A stretch of DNA of 64,000 bases from Rossellomorea aquimaris (GCF_020172085.1 NZ_JAIVAT010000008.1:124001-188000), one strand, 5' to 3'; positions 37,913 to 46,504 are shown, counted from the first letter of the stretch. Notes: a model not told the origin generated them from the letters alone. Program-made: numbers and translations.

Positions 37913-38053
37913 TTAAATCACTTTGCAGTTGGATTTCAATTCCTGACATTGGTTGTTAAGAAATTTCCTGATCTCTTCTTTAGAAATTCCAGCGTCCAGT
38001 GCTTGTTTAATTAGTTCTACCCATTCAAGATCGAGTTCACGATTTGTCAACAT
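37913..38053 (-). CDS. sinI: SinI, SinR antagonist
   Basis: A 46-residue anti-repressor. LDLEWVELIKQALDAGISKE and EEIRKFL match the SinR-binding helix-turn-helix pair of SinI, and the sequence also resembles the end of SinR, with which it competes for dimerisation. ATG 38053 has GGGAGGGAAG upstream. The short C-terminal tail has two Cys. Being encoded convergently to sinR rather than in tandem, it must have its own promoter and could be read antisense to sinR if the terminator leaks. Confidence 0.9.
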   Translation of the reverse strand: MLTNRELDLEWVELIKQALDAGISKEEIRKFLNNQCQELKSNCKVI

Positions 38054-38404
38054 TCTTCCCTCCCAAAATACCTACACGTATTCCAGGCAGTCCAGCCATC
38101 ATAGTCTTCAAATAAACACATTTCCCTCATCAATCCATTCCGTTTCATTATAAGGTCATGCTTATTTCTTAACTTTAGATCTGTGACTTTGCGTCCCCAT
38201 TTTTCAATGAGTTTGCCTTTGTCTGCCCCTTCTATTCGAACTACTCCCATTATACTAATAAACATCCTGACAGCTTGTTGTTTTTTGTCAATTCTGTCAA
38301 TTTTATTTACACTAATTTATTACATTTTAATCCATTTTCCGACAATCTATATACCCAAAGTAATCATCCATTAGGGAAATTGCTGGGAGCTTATGTCGAA
38401 AAAC
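38054..38404. other. Leader region of sinI
   Basis: About 350 bp upstream of sinI. A 72-codon minus-strand frame (38047-38265) runs into the sinI ribosome site but lacks its own Shine-Dalgarno. The region probably holds the sinI promoter, but no consensus is clear. Confidence 0.3.
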
Positions 38405-38599
38405 CTAAATAGAAAAATTCTTATACTTTTCTAGCTTTTTCTTGAGAGGCACAACTTTTTCATTGATGTTTTGATAATGAGTAGGATGGTAAAACGGTCT
38501 ATCTGATAAATCCATCTTACAGGCAGGACATATCCATTCACCTGTTTCTGCACTGCTATAGGATGGTCTATTACAGCGACTACAGATTTTTTTATACAC
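38405..38599 (-). CDS. Small zinc-ribbon-like protein
   Basis: A 64-residue basic protein with two CxxC knuckles (ICSRCNRP and ICPACKMD), the arrangement of a zinc ribbon, and a Lys-rich C-terminus. GTG 38599 is preferred because AGAGGTGA precedes it; the frame is open to 38698 (two more Cys) but that ATG has no ribosome site. Function unknown. Confidence 0.5.
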   Translation of the reverse strand: MYKKICSRCNRPSYSSAETGEWICPACKMDLSDRPFYHPTHYQNINEKVVPLKKKLEKYKNFSI

Positions 38600-38797
38600 A
38601 TAATCACCTCTTACTTTATACTTATGTTTTATACAATCTATTAGACATCCCTTTAGGTGTTTTGTATAGGAATCATTATTGTTCTTATTAAAGAACATCT
38701 ATACAAAAGTATATTCTACTTTAATGAATAGAAACCCTTTAAAAATTACAATATTTTCTACTGTTTTTTTACATATAACCGTTTTCATTTATGAACG

Positions 38798-38830
38798 AAA
38801 AAAACCTCTCTCATATAGGAAACGAGGTTT
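38798..38830 (-). terminator. Terminator downstream of the pseudogene
   Basis: AAACCTC / GAGGTTT stem followed on the minus strand by a run of T. Confidence 0.6.
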
Positions 38831-38843
38831 ATCAAGTAAATCG

Positions 38844-39127
38844 TTAATTATTTTCTTCTAATGAATCAATTAAATATTTCGCTTCCAGCTTACAAGAATA
38901 ATCATAGTCTGTACCAGATTGCTTCTGTAGTTTTCAAGCGTTTCAATTTGTTGAGACGTTGATTCTTCCGATAGGATTTTTTCCACGGTTTCATTGATCT
39001 TCAGTGCTAATGCTTGATGGAATTCTTCGTCATTTTTAGTCTAATCACTGAGAATCTTATACCAGGAAGCATGTTCATTTATGTATGAACGGCAAGCAGA
39101 GATGAAGTCCTGAATATCAAATTTATT
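38844..39127 (-). pseudogene. Decayed gene with stop codon, frameshift and no start
   Basis: A readable protein-like frame (KFDIQDFISACRSYINEHAS, then an in-frame TAG, then EEFHQALALKINETVEKILS) continues after a frameshift as a second frame ending YDYSCKLEAKYLIDSLEENN. No initiation codon with a ribosome site exists. A normal terminator still follows. It looks like a recently disrupted small gene of about 90 codons; the family was not recognised. Confidence 0.6.
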
Positions 39128-39133
39128 TCACGG

Positions 39134-39167
39134 AAAAAGCAGAGACAACACATTGTCACCTCTGCTC
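39134..39167 (-). terminator. Terminator after the acidic lipoprotein gene
   Basis: AGCAGAG / CTCTGCT stem with an inner ACAA/TTGT pairing, then TTTTTCC on the minus strand. Confidence 0.75.
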
Positions 39168-39174
39168 CTTCACA

Positions 39175-39474
39175 TTATTCGTCCTTATTATCCTTATCCT
39201 TCATATCTATATCATCTTCTATAACGTCTTCTTCAGGCGTGTTCTTATCCTTCGCTGCATCTTTGTCGCCTTGGACGTTTTTATCCTCTGACTCAGGGTA
39301 GTGCTCTTCATTCATATCCCCGTTGTCGTTCATATCACCGTTTTCATCCAGGTTTTCATTCTCTTCGACTGGCGCCTCGTCTTCCGGTGGGGGCTCCTGT
39401 TTAACATTACAACCTACAAGCAGGAAAGCAGCAAGTGCTGACCCACCAAGGATCGATAATAGCTTTTTGCTCAT
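39175..39474 (-). CDS. Acidic low-complexity lipoprotein
   Basis: A 99-residue lipoprotein with an N-terminal signal and lipobox (AAFLLVGC, modified Cys about residue 22). The mature part is almost entirely Glu, Asp, Asn and Lys with short repeats (NGDMNDNGDMNEE), likely disordered and possibly cation-binding. ATG 39474 has AAGGAG at 9 nt. No enzymatic motif. It sits downstream of fabZ, separated by fabZ's terminator. Confidence 0.75.
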   Translation of the reverse strand: MSKKLLSILGGSALAAFLLVGCNVKQEPPPEDEAPVEENENLDENGDMNDNGDMNEEHYPESEDKNVQGDKDAAKDKNTPEEDVIEDDIDMKDKDNKDE

Positions 39475-39618
39475 GATATATGACTCCTTTCTGTCAGTTC
39501 TTTGGTGTAAGACCGTGACGTGGTCTTTTGTTAGCTTTCCCTGAAAATGAATATACTTGCATGGTGGGGAAATTATTTGGGATGTTAAAAACAGGTACTG
39601 TTCGATTAAAAAGCATGC

Positions 39619-39662
39619 AAAAAAACCGGATCCAGTGTGTAAATCACACCAAATCCGGTTTC
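39619..39662 (-). terminator. Terminator of fabZ
   Basis: AACCGGAT / ATCCGGTT with an inner GTGTG/CACAC pairing and a T run on the minus strand. Confidence 0.85.
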
Positions 39663-39672
39663 ATTATAAAAA

Positions 39673-40107
39673 CTATTCTTGTTTATCCCCTAAGGCAAAC
39701 ATCATTTCTAATTCGCAAGCGACTTCACCGTCAACAGTGGCAACACCTTTCCCTTTTCCGATCGGTCCTTTAAATCGGATCATTTCCACTTCTAGACGCA
39801 GCTGATCTCCTGGCTTAACCTGACGCTTGAAACGGCATTTGTCGATGCCTGTGAAGAATGCCAGGCGACCGCGGTTACCTTCCACCTTCAGCATCGCTAC
39901 CGCTCCAACCTGAGCCAGTGCCTCGACGATCAACACGCCGGGCATTACAGGATAATCAGGGAAGTGACCATTGAAGAACTCCTCATTTGCCGTTACATTC
40001 TTAATCCCGATGGCCTTCTTTCCTTCCTCAACCTCAAGGATGCGATCTACAAGCAAAAACGGATAACGATGGGGAATAATCTCTTTAATCTCATTAATAT
40101 CAAGCAT
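39673..40107 (-). CDS. fabZ: 3-hydroxyacyl-ACP dehydratase
   Basis: A 144-residue hot-dog-fold dehydratase of type II fatty acid synthesis. [13 protein letters not shown] holds the catalytic His, and [20 protein letters not shown] the catalytic Glu and central helix. ATG 40107 follows TAGGAGG. In B. subtilis (ywpB) it lies downstream of mbl-flhO-flhP, as here. It is separated from the EpuA-like gene by two ~100-bp repeat units. Confidence 0.96.
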   Translation of the reverse strand: MLDINEIKEIIPHRYPFLLVDRILEVEEGKKAIGIKNVTANEEFFNGHFPDYPVMPGVLIVEALAQVGAVAMLKVEGNRGRLAFFTGIDKCRFKRQVKPGDQLRLEVEMIRFKGPIGKGKGVATVDGEVACELEMMFALGDKQE

Positions 40108-40195
40108 GCATAATTCCTCCTACCAATATGTATGTACACCTTATTGTACAGAAACCAAGCTAAGAATAGCAAGAATTCTTGGACCTTGCTTTGGA

Positions 40196-40291
40196 GGGAC
40201 GGACCTCAAAATCGGGTTCGAGCTGCTGTGTTGAATCCTTATATACTGGGATTCTTGACCAAATTAAAACAGTAAATTTGAGGTCCGTCCC
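40196..40291. repeat. Repeat unit 1 (paired GGGACGGACCT arms)
   Basis: GAGGGACGGACCTC and its exact inverse bracket about 74 bp. The interior resembles unit 2 (shared AAAATCG near the left arm and TTATAT..GGGATTCTT in the middle), so the whole is a ~100-bp mobile or duplicated element rather than an isolated motif. Confidence 0.85.
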
Positions 40292-40317
40292 TCCCAACAA
40301 ATCGGCGACCTGAAAGA

Positions 40318-40411
40318 GGGACGGACCTCGAAAATCGAGCTCCTCTCACAACGTAACCCTTTTATATCAGGATTCTTTGCGAAAAAAGCTGAATCATTCG
40401 AGGTCCGTCCC
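40318..40411. repeat. Repeat unit 2 (paired GGGACGGACCT arms)
   Basis: A second, tandemly placed ~100-bp unit with the same exact inverted arms and a diverged copy of the same interior, 26 bp after unit 1. Confidence 0.85.
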
Positions 40412-40441
40412 TCATAAGAGCTCAAAAGAAACTCAAAAGAA

Positions 40442-40717
40442 TTACTTTTTCACCACAATGTCAATGATGTGCTGCCAGGTTTCTGCTTTGAAGACGTCGG
40501 CTGCTTTGCCGTCGCCTATACCTGCGAAGCCAATGACGGCACCCAGCGCGAGACTTCCTGCAAGAAGAAGGATGAACAGAAGGATCCTAAGCCAAATGGG
40601 AAGCATACGTACACGTACCCAGCGGGCAGGCTTGGTTTCGTCCTTTTGCTTTGCCTTTTTTTCTGCTTTTACTGATTCTCTTGTCGCTTTTTCTTGCAGT
40701 AGCTCTTTTTCACTCAT
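40442..40717 (-). CDS. EpuA-family small membrane protein (annotated in some genomes as RNA polymerase subunit beta)
   Basis: A 91-residue protein. A charged Lys/Glu-rich N-terminal half is followed by VRMLPIWLRILLFILLLAGS (membrane helix) and GFAGIGDGKAADVFKAETWQ-HIIDIV, the conserved C-terminal signature of the EpuA family. The family is often mislabelled as a polymerase subunit; the role is not known. AAAGGAG precedes ATG 40717. Co-directional with flhP, 15 bp after its stop codon. Confidence 0.85.
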   Translation of the reverse strand: MSEKELLQEKATRESVKAEKKAKQKDETKPARWVRVRMLPIWLRILLFILLLAGSLALGAVIGFAGIGDGKAADVFKAETWQHIIDIVVKK

Positions 40718-40732
40718 AGCATTTAACTCCTT

Positions 40733-41575
40733 TTAGCGTATCCCATTTACAAGGCCCATCATCTGATCTGCAAGGGAGATCGAGCGCGCCTGAAATTGAT
40801 ATGATCGTTGGACATTCAGCATGTCCGTCATTTCCTTACTGATATCCACGTTCGAACCCTCAAGGGAGCTCTGCACCATTGAAATATCCGATCGTGCTCC
40901 TCCTGTGACGTTCGTCAGAACTTCATCTTCCGTCACGCCCAACTCATCCAGGTTGTCTGCAAGACCTAACAGATTCCCACCAAACTGCTGAAGGAATTGA
41001 GCTTTTTCAACGGTTACGACGCCCATATTGAATCGTTCTACTCCCCCACGGGAATCTCTCACAGTGAGAACCCCATTATTGCCAAGCTCAAAAGCAGCAG
41101 CATCTTCAGAGAACGTAATATAATTATCATTCTCATCCAGGATCGGCAAGCCGCTACTATTAACGAGCATCGCTTCCCCATTGCCGGTTGGGCTGACATA
41201 GAATGCACCGTCCCTCGTATATCGAACTGAGCTTGTGTTGCCGTCCTGCGCCAGCACTTTGAAGAACTGTCGATCACTGGTCAGGGCAAAGTCTAAAGAG
41301 CGTCCGGTTGCTTTCAATGTCCCCTGATTCAAAATTAACTGAGACTGTGAAAGCTTGGCTCCGTTCCCTTCCCGGACTCCAAGAGGGGTGAGCCTGCCTG
41401 CTTCAAACTTGTCTACACTTTGATTTTTCACCTGCTGTACAAGCATTTCGGAGAATGTTGCATCCCGGCGCTTATACCCGTTTGTATCTGCGTTCGATAG
41501 ATTATGACCAATCATATCCATTTGTTTCTGCAACTGCCCTAATGTGTTGGTTGCTGTAATCATCGTTCGATTCAT
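40733..41575 (-). CDS. flhP: Flagellar basal-body rod/hook protein FlhP
   Basis: A 280-residue FlgF/FlgG-type axial protein. The N-terminal rod signature is NTLGQLQKQMDMIGHNLSNA and the C-terminal one SNVDISKEMTDMLNVQRSYQ; SVRYTRDGAFYVSPTGN in between is typical. It should assemble into the distal rod of the flagellum. It lies downstream of flhO, its paralogue, with a 55-bp gap. ATG 41575 has GGGGAGAAG upstream. Confidence 0.93.
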   Translation of the reverse strand: MNRTMITATNTLGQLQKQMDMIGHNLSNADTNGYKRRDATFSEMLVQQVKNQSVDKFEAGRLTPLGVREGNGAKLSQSQLILNQGTLKATGRSLDFALTSDRQFFKVLAQDGNTSSVRYTRDGAFYVSPTGNGEAMLVNSSGLPILDENDNYITFSEDAAAFELGNNGVLTVRDSRGGVERFNMGVVTVEKAQFLQQFGGNLLGLADNLDELGVTEDEVLTNVTGGARSDISMVQSSLEGSNVDISKEMTDMLNVQRSYQFQARSISLADQMMGLVNGIR

Positions 41576-41630
41576 GACACTTCTCCCCTATTATAAGGTA
41601 TTCAGTGGCGAAATTCATTTACAATACTTG

Positions 41631-42473
41631 CTATCCATTGACCCGGCCGATTTCATTGGCCGCCTTTTCCATACTGCGGTCATACGCCTGAAGCACTTTC
41701 TGATTGGCTTCAAATGCCCTGTACGCTGACATCATATCTGTCATCGTACGGGAGGCATCGACATTGGACCGCTCCAGAAAGCCCTGTTTTGTGGAGAAAG
41801 AGACGTTGTCCTCTTCATATGCGTCAGGAAGAGCAGCATTGTCACCTCTTGCAAACAGACCGTCTCCCTGCTTAATCAGCTGGTTTGGATTATCTGAGTA
41901 TCCCACTCCCAATGTTGCCACTGGGTTGCCACCCACAAGGATTTGTCCTTTTTCCCCAACCGTGAACTGATCACTGTCGAGCTGGATTCTATCTCCGTTT
42001 TCATCCAGGATATATCGTCCGCTGTTCGTCGTAAGGAATCCGTTTCCGTTCACCGACAGATTCCCGTTACGCGTATATCGGGGGCTGCCGTCAGCTCCTT
42101 CTACCGTCAGGAACACCGAACCACGGATACCTGTTTCTTCATCGATTGGCATGGAAGCATCCAATAACGCCACATCCAAGCCACGTCCCGTTTCCTGCAG
42201 GTCACCCTGAACAAAGGAAGGAATCGTTTCCTGCATATAAACACCCGTATTCAGTTTCCCGATCCTTTGGTTAAAAGGAAGGGACAGCGTTTTTTCAGTG
42301 GGAATCGAAGTGGAATCCATCCGGTCCATCAGCATTTCCGGAAATGCACGCATCGAAGCCTGATCCGCTTTATATCCCGGTGTATTGGCATTAGACATAT
42401 TGTTCGTAAGCATTTCGGTCTTCCGCTGCTGCGAAAGCATGCCGGATGCTACTGTATAAAATCCTCTAAACAT
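41631..42473 (-). CDS. flhO: Flagellar basal-body rod protein FlhO
   Basis: A 280-residue paralogue of FlhP. It begins MFRGFYTVASGMLSQQRKTE with NNMSNANTPGYK, and ends with SNVDASRTMTDMMSAYRAFE and the NQKVLQAYDRS segment of flagellar rod proteins. Found between mbl and flhP as in B. subtilis. ATG 42473 has AGAGGTGAAG upstream. Confidence 0.93.
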   Translation of the reverse strand: MFRGFYTVASGMLSQQRKTEMLTNNMSNANTPGYKADQASMRAFPEMLMDRMDSTSIPTEKTLSLPFNQRIGKLNTGVYMQETIPSFVQGDLQETGRGLDVALLDASMPIDEETGIRGSVFLTVEGADGSPRYTRNGNLSVNGNGFLTTNSGRYILDENGDRIQLDSDQFTVGEKGQILVGGNPVATLGVGYSDNPNQLIKQGDGLFARGDNAALPDAYEEDNVSFSTKQGFLERSNVDASRTMTDMMSAYRAFEANQKVLQAYDRSMEKAANEIGRVNG

Positions 42474-42520
42474 CTCTCTTCACCTCTTAACCGTTATATC
42501 GGATCAATGGTGCAGTGGTT

Positions 42521-43531
42521 TTACCCGATTCTTTTCCTGGAAATTTTATCAATATTCTCAAGCATTAATCCCGTTCCAACCGCGACGCAATCCATCGGGT
42601 TCTCCGCGATCAATACCGGTACTTTCAGTTCTTCGGCAAGAAGGGTATCCATTCCGTGAAGAAGGGCACCACCTCCCGTTAAAATGACTCCACGATCAAT
42701 GATATCCGCTGATAATTCCGGTGGAGTCTTCTCAAGAACGTTTTTCGCAGCCTGAACGATGACAGCCACAGACTCACGAAGCGCTCCTTCGATTTCCTTG
42801 GATGTCACTGTGATTGTACGAGGAAGACCTGATACCATATCACGTCCGCGGATGCTCATTTCTTTACGGTCTTCATCAAGCGTCTCAGAGAATACCGTTC
42901 CGATATTCACTTTGATATCTTCAGCTGTACGTTCTCCAATTAGAAGCTTGTACTCTTTTTTAATATAATTCAGAATTTCGTGGTCAAATTTATCCCCGGC
43001 CATTTTGATGGATTGACTCGTTACGATGTCACCCATGGAAAGAACCGCTACATCCGTTGTTCCTCCACCGATATCCACGACCATGTTTCCTGTCGGATTG
43101 AAGATGTCCATGCCGGCACCGATCGCCGCTACTTTAGGCTCTTCTTCCAAGTAAATTTTCTTCCCGCCGCTCTTTTCAGCCGCTTCCCTGATTGCCTTTT
43201 GTTCAACGCTCGTGATATTTGTAGGGCAGCAGATCAGGATGCGTGGCTTCGAAAGGAAACCCTTTACATTCAATTTATTAATGAAATGCTTCAACATTGC
43301 TTCTGTTACATCAAAGTCGGCGATAACTCCGTCTTTTAATGGACGGGTCGCCACGATATTTCCAGGAGTACGTCCCACCATGCGGCGCGCTTCTTCTCCG
43401 ACTGCCAATACCTTGCCAGTGTTTTTATCCAGCGCCACTACCGATGGCTCGTTCAATACAATCCCTTTCCCTTTAACATGAATCAATACATTAGCCGTAC
43501 CAAGGTCAATCCCAATATCTTTCGCGAACAT
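42521..43531 (-). CDS. mbl: MreB-like actin homologue Mbl
   Basis: A 336-residue bacterial actin that guides lateral wall synthesis. Actin-fold motifs are DIGIDLGTANVLIHVKGKGI (phosphate 1), MVVDIGGGTTDVAVLSMGD (phosphate 2), LTGGGALLHGMD (adenosine), plus the conserved EEPKVAAIGAG. Start ATG 43531 follows GGGAG. Placement between spoIIID and flhO identifies it as Mbl rather than MreB. Confidence 0.95.
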   Translation of the reverse strand: MFAKDIGIDLGTANVLIHVKGKGIVLNEPSVVALDKNTGKVLAVGEEARRMVGRTPGNIVATRPLKDGVIADFDVTEAMLKHFINKLNVKGFLSKPRILICCPTNITSVEQKAIREAAEKSGGKKIYLEEEPKVAAIGAGMDIFNPTGNMVVDIGGGTTDVAVLSMGDIVTSQSIKMAGDKFDHEILNYIKKEYKLLIGERTAEDIKVNIGTVFSETLDEDRKEMSIRGRDMVSGLPRTITVTSKEIEGALRESVAVIVQAAKNVLEKTPPELSADIIDRGVILTGGGALLHGMDTLLAEELKVPVLIAENPMDCVAVGTGLMLENIDKISRKRIG

Positions 43532-43795
43532 CTTGTGTTTCTCCCTTCTTCTCCTACAAATTCATGAACAACATTCATCTATGATTTCACTTTTATGTCA
43601 TTACGTTAAAACGTTAAGGCAGAACTTTCACCTAATTAATTATTTTACCATAAATATGTCGAAGGGAGATGGTATTTGTCAAAAAAATGTATTGAGATTG
43701 TTATTATTTTGGAAAAGGATAGGAGCTTTGGTGGAGGATGTTACAGGAGTGTAAAGATTTGGTGAGGTTGGGGGATTTTTTATTTTTGGCTGGGG

Positions 43796-43918
43796 TTCAG
43801 TTGCTGAATTATGAATATTTTTATCGTGGATTCAGCTGTTAAAATTCAAAAGAAGTTCAGCTGCTGAACTTCAACAAAAATTTGACTGTTGAAATCCCAC
43901 CATTATTCTCCTGTTAAA
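43796..43918 (+). repeat. Array of TTCAGCTGTTGAA-like cores, 25-bp period
   Basis: TTCAG(T/C)TG(C/T)TGAA or its degenerate form starts at 43796, 43831, 43856, 43881 and 43906: intervals 35, 25, 25 and 25 bp. Each core is partly palindromic. Same style as the 20-21-bp arrays elsewhere, with its own core and period. It lies between spoIIID and mbl. The rest of this gap (43532-43795) shows nothing else. Confidence 0.7.
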
Positions 43919-43986
43919 AAACCGAAAAAAATCAGCAGGCAAATCCCCATCAAGTTTTAACAAGTAAACCACAAACCTCCCCCAAA

Positions 43987-44037
43987 ACACAAAAACACAC
44001 CAAGCATAACCCATCACTCTGGGGCTTGGCGTATTTT
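43987..44037 (-). terminator. Probable terminator after spoIIID
   Basis: CGCCAAGC pairs with GCTTGGTG(T), followed on the minus strand by GTTTTTGTGTTTTG. Confidence 0.65.
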
Positions 44038-44039
44038 GG

Positions 44040-44300
44040 TTAGCTGTGGAGCTCTTCTTTTTTGTACTTTTGTTTGGTTGCCTCTCCACCTCGTAGATGC
44101 CGGATCGATTTATGGTAATCAAGTATCGTTTTGACTTCATTTGCGAGTTCCGGATTGATTTCTGGCAGTCGTTCCGTTAGATCTTTATGGACAGTACTTT
44201 TGGACACGCCAAACTCCTTCGCAATTACACGAACAGTTTTTTTCGTCTCCACGATATACTTACCAATCTTGATTGTTCTCTCTTTGATGTAATCGTGCAC
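44040..44300 (-). CDS. spoIIID: SpoIIID, mother-cell sporulation transcription regulator
   Basis: An 86-residue DNA-binding regulator that adjusts the sigma-E regulon in the mother cell. The HTH (TVRVIAKEFGVSKSTVHKDL) and ERLPEINPELANEVKTILDYH are nearly invariant in the family, and a basic C-terminal helix follows. Start is GTG 44300 with GGGAGG 9 nt upstream. It is followed by a terminator-like hairpin and an unusual repeat array before mbl. Confidence 0.95.
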   Translation of the reverse strand: MHDYIKERTIKIGKYIVETKKTVRVIAKEFGVSKSTVHKDLTERLPEINPELANEVKTILDYHKSIRHLRGGEATKQKYKKEELHS

Positions 44301-44767
44301 ACCACTCGACCTCCCTAAATTGGATGTGAGAAGTGTGAAATGAGACCCGCTTTCGCATCAATGAATAGTACAGACCCCTTGCACATAGGCAAACGGCAGA
44401 AAGCCTTATTTAGGACGGCAGCTTCCTGATGTTACAACGTATAAACAAATATTCGGCTAATGATCAATGGTATAATGACGATTCCTCACCTCAAACACTC
44501 TCTATTTTGATAGGTTTGTATCATTTTATTAGCTTGTGCCCACATATATGCACAAAAAACACAATAAGGACAAGGATTCGATTGAATTTTCTGAAAAAAA
44601 GTTTAAGGGACGGACCTTCACATGAATTTTCAGATGTATGAAGGGTTTTCTTACCAAACTAAGATGATTCGACATCATGTTCACCCCCTCCACTATTTCC
44701 TGAGAAATGAGTCGATGAATTTAAGAAAATGTCTGATCTATGATGTTTTTCTTTATCTCGAATCACC
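44301..44767. other. Intergenic region upstream of spoIIID
   Basis: About 470 bp. It holds the spoIIID promoter (not identified with confidence) and one exact dispersed motif at 44607-44617. No gene or conserved RNA recognised. Confidence 0.35.
44607..44617 (+). repeat. Solitary intergenic GGGACGGACCT motif
   Basis: An exact 11-mer flanked by AA and TC; no inverse partner nearby. Confidence 0.85.
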
Positions 44768-44798
44768 ACAAAATGCCGTACTGGGCTTCAGCACGGCT
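44768..44798 (-). terminator. Terminator of the symporter operon
   Basis: GCCGTACTG / CAGCACGGC (one mismatch) with a 5-nt loop, then ATTTTGTGG on the minus strand. Confidence 0.7.
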
Positions 44799-44805
44799 TA
44801 GTTGG

Positions 44806-46473
44806 TCAGGCTTTGAACTCCACGTCTTCATCCACCCAAACGTCCCCATCTTTAAAGGTCATTTGTTCCGGATAGCGGAGATCCATGACTTCCTCCTGAA
44901 TTTTTTGTGAAGGAGCTTTTGTGAGAAGGGAGACGACGATATTGGCTATCGCTGCTGATGTCGCTCCAAACACGCCCGCTCCTGTATCAATGATTCCAAA
45001 TAACGTCACACCGGATCGTGCCAAGAAGATATAGGTGAGGGTCACCGCTAGTCCGACAAGCATCCCTGCGATCACCCCTTGGGCATTGGAGCGCTTCCAC
45101 CAAACACCGAGTAATAGGGCAGGGAAGAATGTTCCTGACGCCAGAGCGAATGCCCAAGCGACGATTTGTGTGATGACCCCTGGAGGGTTCAATGCCACTA
45201 ATCCTGCCAATACCGTAGCCACCACAATCGACAAACGTGCTACCGCCAACCGGTTCCGTTCGGTCGCATCAGGCTTGAATACGCGGTAGTAAATATCATG
45301 GGCAAAGGAAGACGAAATCGCAATCATCAATCCACCGGCCGTCGATAGCGCCGCTGCCATGGCTCCTGCTGCCACAAGCCCGATGACGAACACACCGAGG
45401 TTCGCGATCTCAGGGGTGGCCATGACGACGATATCATTCGAAATGATGATTTCCTTCCATTGAAGGATGCCGTCCCCATTCGCATCCGCTACCTGCAGTT
45501 TCCCCGTGTCCACCCATGACGTCGTCCAGGACGGCAGGTTGCTGATTTTACTTCCGGCTACTTTGGTCATTAAAATAAACCGGGAAAACGCCGCATAGGC
45601 AGGTGCTGATAGATAGAGAAGACCGATGAAGAGGAGCGCCCACGCCCCTGACCAGCGAGCCGCCTTCATCGTCGAAACCGTATAGAAACGGACGATGACG
45701 TGTGGAAGCCCCGCTGTACCGGCCATCAGAGTAAACATGAGAGCAATGAACTGCCACTTGGTCCCGTTTGTAAATGGAGCAAAATATTCCGACACTCCCA
45801 GCTCTCGGTCGAGTTCCCCGATTTTCCCGACCAGCTCGCCATAGGAGATCCAAGGCGCAGGATTCCCTGTGATTTGGAGGGACATGAAAATGACGGGGAT
45901 CAGGTACGCAATGATCAATACGATATACTGAGCCACCTGGGTCCACGTGATTCCCTTCATCCCGCCGAAAGCAGCGTAAAAGGCAATGAGGACAACTCCG
46001 ATCATCGTCCCCACTTTAGCATCGATTTCGAAGAGACGGCCAATGACCACACCCGAGCCCGACAGCTGACCGATTGAGTACGTGAAGCTGATAATGATGG
46101 TACAGATGGCAGCAATCACCCGGGCGGTATGACTGTTATACCGGTCCCCGATGAATTCCGGCACCGTGTACCTCCCGTACTTCCTGAGCTGTGGTGCGAG
46201 CAGGAAGGTCAATAATAAATATCCTCCCGTCCAGCCCATGATGTAAGCCAGACCGTCATAGCCGAGGATCATGACGGTACCAGCCAGTCCAATGAATGAA
46301 GCCGCACTCATCCAGTCTGCCCCAATGGCCATCCCATTGAAGACTGGCGGAACCCCGCGACCCGCTACATAAAAATCCGATGTCGCTTTCGCTTTGTTAT
46401 ACACCGCAATTCCGATATATAACGCAAACGTCAACAGGATAATAGACGTCGATACGATAAACTGTGTATCCAT
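44806..46473 (-). CDS. Sodium/solute symporter, acetate-permease (ActP) type
   Basis: A 555-residue SSS-family transporter with about 13 membrane segments. GRGVPPVFNGMAIGADWMSAA-SFIGLAG, the GGMKGITWTQ loop and GLPHVIVRFYTV are family motifs. Likely substrate: acetate or another short carboxylate. A loop near residue 320 (DANGDGILQWKE) matches an EF-hand calcium loop, suggesting external Ca binding. The small DUF4212 subunit gene lies 31 bp upstream. A near-consensus cre sequence (TGAAAATGTTTTCC, 47199-47212) lies upstream of the three-gene operon. Confidence 0.9.
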   Translation of the reverse strand: MDTQFIVSTSIILLTFALYIGIAVYNKAKATSDFYVAGRGVPPVFNGMAIGADWMSAASFIGLAGTVMILGYDGLAYIMGWTGGYLLLTFLLAPQLRKYGRYTVPEFIGDRYNSHTARVIAAICTIIISFTYSIGQLSGSGVVIGRLFEIDAKVGTMIGVVLIAFYAAFGGMKGITWTQVAQYIVLIIAYLIPVIFMSLQITGNPAPWISYGELVGKIGELDRELGVSEYFAPFTNGTKWQFIALMFTLMAGTAGLPHVIVRFYTVSTMKAARWSGAWALLFIGLLYLSAPAYAAFSRFILMTKVAGSKISNLPSWTTSWVDTGKLQVADANGDGILQWKEIIISNDIVVMATPEIANLGVFVIGLVAAGAMAAALSTAGGLMIAISSSFAHDIYYRVFKPDATERNRLAVARLSIVVATVLAGLVALNPPGVITQIVAWAFALASGTFFPALLLGVWWKRSNAQGVIAGMLVGLAVTLTYIFLARSGVTLFGIIDTGAGVFGATSAAIANIVVSLLTKAPSQKIQEEVMDLRYPEQMTFKDGDVWVDEDVEFKA

Positions 46474-46504
46474 ATATCTCTTCCCCCTATCTGCTTTTTT
46501 CTAT

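Noticed and set aside
38047-38265. 72-codon minus-strand frame upstream of sinI
   Set aside because: No Shine-Dalgarno, no recognisable protein, and its end overlaps the sinI ribosome site; more likely leader sequence.
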